A DNA stretch of 64,000 nucleotides from Plantago ovata (taxonomy: Eukaryota; Streptophyta; Magnoliopsida; Lamiales; Plantaginaceae). A program made the position numbers and the translations under genes. Shown here one piece after another: positions 59,304 to 64,000 of the stretch; positions within the stretch are counted from its first letter, which is position 1, and the number at the start of each line of letters is the position of its first letter. Under the pieces are notes generated by a model, which was given only the letters and a program-made list of their open reading frames with translations, ran no database searches and had not been told where the DNA came from. The stretch spans positions 56,748,738 through 56,812,737 of the forward strand of contig CM051455.1 in the NCBI GenBank assembly GCA_028274465.1, written 5' to 3'.

Positions 59304-61013
59304 ACCTCCTCCTGTCACTGGGTAAGTCTCAGAAAAATCATTTTTTAAAGAAAAGTATTACAAGGAAAAACATATTCAACACCTATGATAATGATTGATT
59401 ATGAGTATATGTGTACTTTGTAGCATTCAGTTAAAAGCATGTTTTCATGATAGAACAAGTTTGGAATATGGGATCAATTGGTTGAAGGATTAAAATGTGC
59501 AACAAGACAGTTAAGAATACGCAAACCAATTGCAGTAAGAACCCATAATGTAAGGAAAGCTTATAACGTTTGGGCAAGGCAATCAACAATTTTGCAATCA
59601 ATGTGGAGCTCCTAATGTGGAAAAGGTTAATCAAAGATAAGGGTAAAGTTTTAAAACGTTTATGTTCAAGTTAGTAATCAATACACCATTCTTTATTCTT
59701 CCTTCTTAATCCTTGTTAAGCATTCATCAAAGCTCACAGTCATTCGTGTATGATGATTTCAGGTAAATGATTTAGGATTTGCGGGAGAGGGTGGCTGAAG
59801 ATCTCTCTGATGATGCCAAAGTTGACTTCATACTATAGACTAAATTTACATAAAATAGGCAGGTGTGCTCTTTGTTACTTAAAACTCTAGGTTTCATGTA
59901 CGAAATGCAATTGTTCTTCCCCATATCCCACTTGTTGAAGAAATTGGTTTTGTGAGCCAAATTTGACTAATTAAAACTAGTGTCAAGTGGAATATTTTTA
60001 ATATTAATTAATTAGAGTGGTATACACCACTGTTTGTTGTTTTACTATGTTTTTTAGCTCGTCGTAAAAAGTATGGTGTAAGTTTCGTATCGTATAACAT
60101 ATGCGAGGAAAATCAATTTCAGGTGTGAATGATACATTGACCTAAAGTGCTATAGTGGAGACTCTATGTCTCACATCGGAAGCGTGAGGAAAGTTTATGA
60201 AGTGATTTTATGAATACTTATGATCAAGTTGTATGGTGTATATGCGAGAGAAACCTCTATGTTTTTGCGCATGCGGGTTGCAAAACTTGGGTAGAATTTT
60301 GTGTATAAAATGGCTAATCTCAGTTGTTAATGAGCATAGTGAGATAGTATCTTTTTGTATAATTCATTGTTTTGGACTCTGAAGTTCGCATGTTTGTGTG
60401 ATTTGACCCCCTTAACTTTTAGATGGTTTCTTTTCGTATAATTCATTGTTTTGGCCTGAAATTTGTATATTTGTGTGTGTTTTGTCCCTCTTAACTTTTA
60501 TATGGTTTGATGTGCTCCTGAGCTACCAGAATATTCTCATAATGTAAATTGTTTTGCCCTTCTAGACTCCAATTCTTAGGCCCGACCACGGAATATGTCA
60601 TTTGATAAACGAGTCATAAGGGGTATAGCGAACATTACCTGTCTCCACATCTGATCAAGAACTGGGTAAGAAGGGTTAAAACCGGCTAATTCGTATAGAG
60701 CCATTGAGCCCGTCCAACTAGCAACCAAAGATGTATGCATTATATGAACGAAAAGCAACCGGTCGGGATCATTCAATTCGACGGTATGAACACGATACCA
60801 AGGCAAACTCTTGGAAGACACACCTTTCTCAAATAAAAATAGACATTAACTAACTTTATTGCATTGGAAAAGACTATATATGCTAAAATAGCCAATAGAT
60901 CTCCCGTGAGGTGGATTATTTCCTAGAAAGAGTTAGGTTAATTTTTATTCTATTATGTTCGTAAGAAAAAAGAGAAGCAGATTTATTCTATACTCAATAA
61001 CCCCCAATATATG

Positions 61014-61184
61014 GGAGTTATAAAGGTGGCCGAGTGGCAAATATGTTGGAGTAGCAAGGAGAGGTCGGGGGTTCGAACCTCGATGGAGTCATAAGGTTGG
61101 TTTAGCATATTTGGTGTTATAAGGTGGTTAAGTAGTAGTGTGGGAGTAGAAGTACCATAGAATAGATTGGCCGTTTAAAAAAAA
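61014..61184 (+). mobile_element. tRNA-derived SINE, copy S2
   Basis: The head TTATAAAGGTGGCCGAGTGG and the B box GGGTTCGAACCTCG are well kept. The 3' end is TTGGCCGTTTAAAAAAAAT. A long target duplication is visible: AATAACCCCCAATAT left (about 60996-61010) and right (about 61194-61207). It is the paralogue of S1. Confidence 0.88.
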
Positions 61185-61727
61185 TAATAAAAAATAACCC
61201 CCAATATGCAATGAAGGTTGATACCATTTTCTATGAGTAAAAGGACTTTTTGTCCTTCTTTGCTACTGTCTAGATTAGATTAAAAAAACATATGATAAAG
61301 CCAATATTCTAATTACGATAAAGGATATTTTTACGTTTCCATATCAAAGTGAAACATAGAATTTAATTTTTGCTTTCAATTATGTCTGTTGAAATTCCAC
61401 AACTGCCTCTCCTAGTTCCTGTTGCCATATGGATCGGTGCGGGTAACGTTTTTGAATTTGCGCACTAGATCTCCGATCTAAGAAGATCTTAACCATCAAA
61501 TTTCGAGTTACCAAACTTATGATTATTAACGATTAACTATCCATAACATATATAGCAGGGATTATAAACATAAATATAACTCTCTGATTCCATGATATCA
61601 TAATCATCAACAAACAAGATTTCAATTCATTCAAAATAGCAAACTTCATGTTCATATAATTACTAGTAATAATCCATGGCGATGCCCCGACATATTTTCA
61701 CATTTATGTATAAAGAATAGTTGAATC

Positions 61728-61900
61728 GGAGTTATAAGGGTGGCCGAGTGGTAGGGATGTTGGAGTAGCATAGGAGAGGTCGGGAGTTCGAACCCCAACG
61801 GAAACATACGGTGGTATGGGTGTATTTGGGGTTATAATTAAGGTGGTATGATTAGTGTAGAAGTAGGATTTGAGGTAGATTTGTCCGTTTCAAAAAAAAA
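61728..61900 (+). mobile_element. tRNA-derived SINE, copy S3 (independent insertion)
   Basis: GGAGTTATAAGGGTGGCCGA and GAGTTCGAACCCCAACG repeat the S1/S2 head. The 3' part diverges more but ends TTTGTCCGTTTC and a run of A. The flanks GAATAGTTGAAT (left) and GAACAGTTGAAT (right) are a 12-base target duplication with one mismatch. It lies outside the segmental duplication, so it is a separate event. Confidence 0.87.
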
Positions 61901-62712
61901 CAACAACGAACAGTTGAATAGTTTCCAATCATTAAAAAAATAGTTAAAAAATTTGATGGTTTTATTTGAGTTTAAAAAAAGTAACATATTTATTTTACAT
62001 AAACGTGTGTGTGATCAATTACTATTGTACAATACACTTTAGTGAAATTTAGATTAACAAATAAAGTAAAGGAAAAATCACGTACAAATCACCAAAGAGA
62101 GAAATTGAATACAAACATAAAAATTAAAAGAGAAGAACGGTGTCAGAGGTTGTAAGATTTCTTTTTATAGTAAACAATATTAGTCCTGATGTGACATTGT
62201 TGCTCTAAATCCTTTTCTAACGACTATCTTTGATCCTGTATGGATTTTATATGGTTTCAATCTATACCATTTGTTACGACTCCACCACTAAATTGGCCCA
62301 TACACATATCATTTTTATTAATATTGTCTACTTTACTCCAGAACCTTGTGTGAGTTTGATTTTTAAATCGTCCGAAAGATTTCATGACCGTGTCACACAC
62401 TTCTCAGTGTAATCATATTATCCTCCTAGGAGACCTGACCCTGCATAGGTTTGCTTTTAAATCATATAAAAGTCTTCATACCATTATAGAGTGCATGTCT
62501 ACTTATATACTCTTTACGCTCAAAACTGATGTGAGACGCTCATAAGTTTGGGGCATTCTCATCGAACCTCTAGGTGAAATTAATTATGTCATATGACTAA
62601 CCATTTGCAACCCTCGAGGGTTTTGCATCAATCCCGCTCTGATTTCAGTTGTATGTTGTAACGACACGATCACTAACTGATGAGTTTGAACTTAATCAAA
62701 AAGTTTCTTTGT
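61901..62712. other. AT-rich spacer
   Basis: No gene is recognised. At 62679-62746 a 34-base unit (GATGAGTTTGAACTTAATCA start) is repeated twice; its second copy already reads as part of the LINE frame. Confidence 0.4.
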
Positions 62713-63774
62713 GATGAGATTGAACTTAATCAAAAAGTTTCTTTGTTGAATTGTGAGGTGGGGAGTGTGCCTTTTAATTACAAGTTTTTGTCTCTTGGTG
62801 GTAGATTGGTGTTGGCTAAGTCATGCACTCCCTATTTATTATTTCTCCTTTTTTAAGGCACCTTAAGGGGTTATAAAAGCACTTGAATGTCTCCATTGTA
62901 ATTTTGTTTGGGGAGGGGGATTATTGGAGGAGAAAAAGAAGATTGCTTGGATCAAATGGGAGAGAGTTTTTGAGGCAAAAGATGAGGGTGGGCTTGGGCT
63001 AAAAAATTTGGAGAATTTCAATTTGGCTCTACTTAGGCGGTGGATATGGCGTCTTTTGGGAGGGGGTTCGGCTCTTTGGATTAAGTGTTGTTTTCCAAAT
63101 ATGGTAATTTTGTTGATAATATAAAGATGATAAAAGAGGGTGGGAGTAAGAATGGCTATGATCCGAGTGGTGGCGTAATTTCCTCATTTTCTATGCTCAT
63201 AAAGATTGGTTTGATAGGTTTTGTGTGAAGAGGTTAGGCAATGGGAGTTCGGTTCGATTTTGGGAGGATACTTGGGAAGTGTTGGATGTGTGTCTTCAAG
63301 TGAAGTTCCCACGTTTGTATTGCCTTGAGTCAAATAAGAGTTGTTCTCTTTTGATAGGTCTAAGGTAGGAGAGAATGGGTTGCGTTTTGAGTGGGCGTGG
63401 TCCCGCCCTTTGTTGGATCGTGAAGCTTTGCGTGTGGGTGAACTTGAGTCTTTTCTTTCTAAGTTCCCTTTAAAACATGATACTTTGGATGAATGGGTTT
63501 GGTTGGGAAATGGTGATGGGCTTTATAGTACAAGAGTTGGGTATGAAGTTTTGAATGCAAAAGAACAAGTGAATCCAATGAAAGTATGGGCGACAATTGT
63601 GTGGAATAACATTCTTTCTTCAAAGGTAAATGCTTTTATTTGGAAGTACTTCAAGACAAAATTCCGACAAAATTTAACCTTGAAAAGAGAGTGGTCTTCT
63701 TGAGCTCTGGGGAGAACGGGTTGTAAGGTGTGTGGTGATGATTCTTTTGTTGAGCATCTTTGGCATATCCTTGG
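62713..63774 (+). mobile_element. Degraded LINE: end of reverse transcriptase and zf-RVT region
   Basis: The frames read DEIELNQKVSLLNCEVGSVP, then YKFLSLGGRLVLAKS, KKKIAWIKWERVFEAKDEGG and NLALLRRWIWRLLGGG. After more frame breaks come DEWVWLGNGDGLYSTRVGYE and WNNILSSKVNAFIWKYF, then CKVCGDDSFVEHLWHILG. This order is the C-terminal part of plant L1-type reverse transcriptases with the CCHC-like zf-RVT domain. Several frameshifts and stops show it is dead. It is cut off at 63775 by another element. Confidence 0.85.
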
Positions 63775-64000
63775 CAGGGCCGGCCCATGACAGGTTCAGG
63801 AAGCCCGACGGAAGAGGGCCACCAACTCCGTAGGGGCCTCCAGGCCCAAGTGTTCAAGGCCCATGATTAGGCTTTTGTTAATAAAAAAATAAAATTAATA
63901 CTGATAATAATAAACAGAAGGGGCAGCTGCTTTCCCCTTTCCAGAGAAAAAAACGGCGTGAGTCTCTCTCTCTCTCGCTTCCTTTCTTCCATCTTTTTTC
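63775..64000 (+). mobile_element. Left end of a probable hAT element (cut by window edge)
   Basis: The sequence CAGGGCCGGCCCATGACAGG begins abruptly in the LINE zf-RVT region. CAGGGCCGGCCC is a common hAT terminal inverted repeat in plants. The following 100 bases are rich in GGCC and GGGGCC words. The right end lies outside the window, so the inverted repeat and the 8-bp target duplication cannot be tested. Near 63963 there is a TC microsatellite. Confidence 0.6.

Larger units (their letters stand above)
55585..61576. repeat. Segmental duplication, copy 2
   Basis: This stretch is collinear with 47174-55054 in direct orientation, with high identity in exons and flanks. Copy-specific changes are a longer intron 1 (insert at about 56345-57210), a shorter intron 3, and absence of the solo LTR. 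The left edge meets the plastid rRNA piece with no spacer. The right edge is at AACATAAATA (61576). Confidence 0.93.

Overview
This is nuclear DNA of a flowering plant, most likely a eudicot. The genes are rich in introns with GT-AG splice sites, the spaces between genes are AT-rich, and SINE, LINE, MITE, Helitron, MULE, hAT and LTR-type sequences are common. Protein similarity is to ordinary land-plant families. I cannot name the species from the sequence.

Four ordinary host genes can be read almost completely. They are a photosystem I subunit N-like thylakoid protein (minus strand, cut by the left edge), a group IVc bHLH factor of the ILR3/bHLH115 type (2565-6413, plus), a KT/HAK/KUP potassium transporter (23268-28524, plus) and a GAUT12/IRX8 xylan-related glycosyltransferase (29327-31377, minus, convergent with the transporter). 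A decayed F-box gene lies just upstream of the GAUT12 gene.

Between 10.8 and 20.5 kb is a graveyard of transposon genes and captured gene pieces. On the minus strand there is a Ulp1/C48 protease gene with a plant-mobile-type N-terminal region and a FAR1/MULE transposase gene. Both keep long open frames that are interrupted mainly by isolated nonsense codons. Between and beside them, on the plus strand, lie a TPR-like piece, one LRR-receptor-kinase exon and an F-box C-terminal piece.

From 34 to 47 kb I recognise no gene. The stretch holds a near-perfect Stowaway-type MITE, a 42-45 bp minisatellite split into several blocks, and two Helitron-like insertions (38331 and 41086 are their 3' ends) with repeated copies of their 5' end and a nested MITE.

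From about 47.2 to 61.6 kb there is a direct tandem segmental duplication of 6-8 kb. Each copy carries one gene for a protein with two SUMO-like beta-grasp domains joined by a basic and coiled-coil linker. The two domains have matching intron positions and equal-length core exons. The two gene copies carry different frameshifts. At the junction between the copies is about 510 bp of plastid-type 23S rRNA sequence. A solo LTR entered copy 1 after the duplication, and copy 2 keeps the empty site. A tRNA-derived SINE is present three times with target-site duplications. The right end is a degraded LINE interrupted by the terminus of a probable hAT element.
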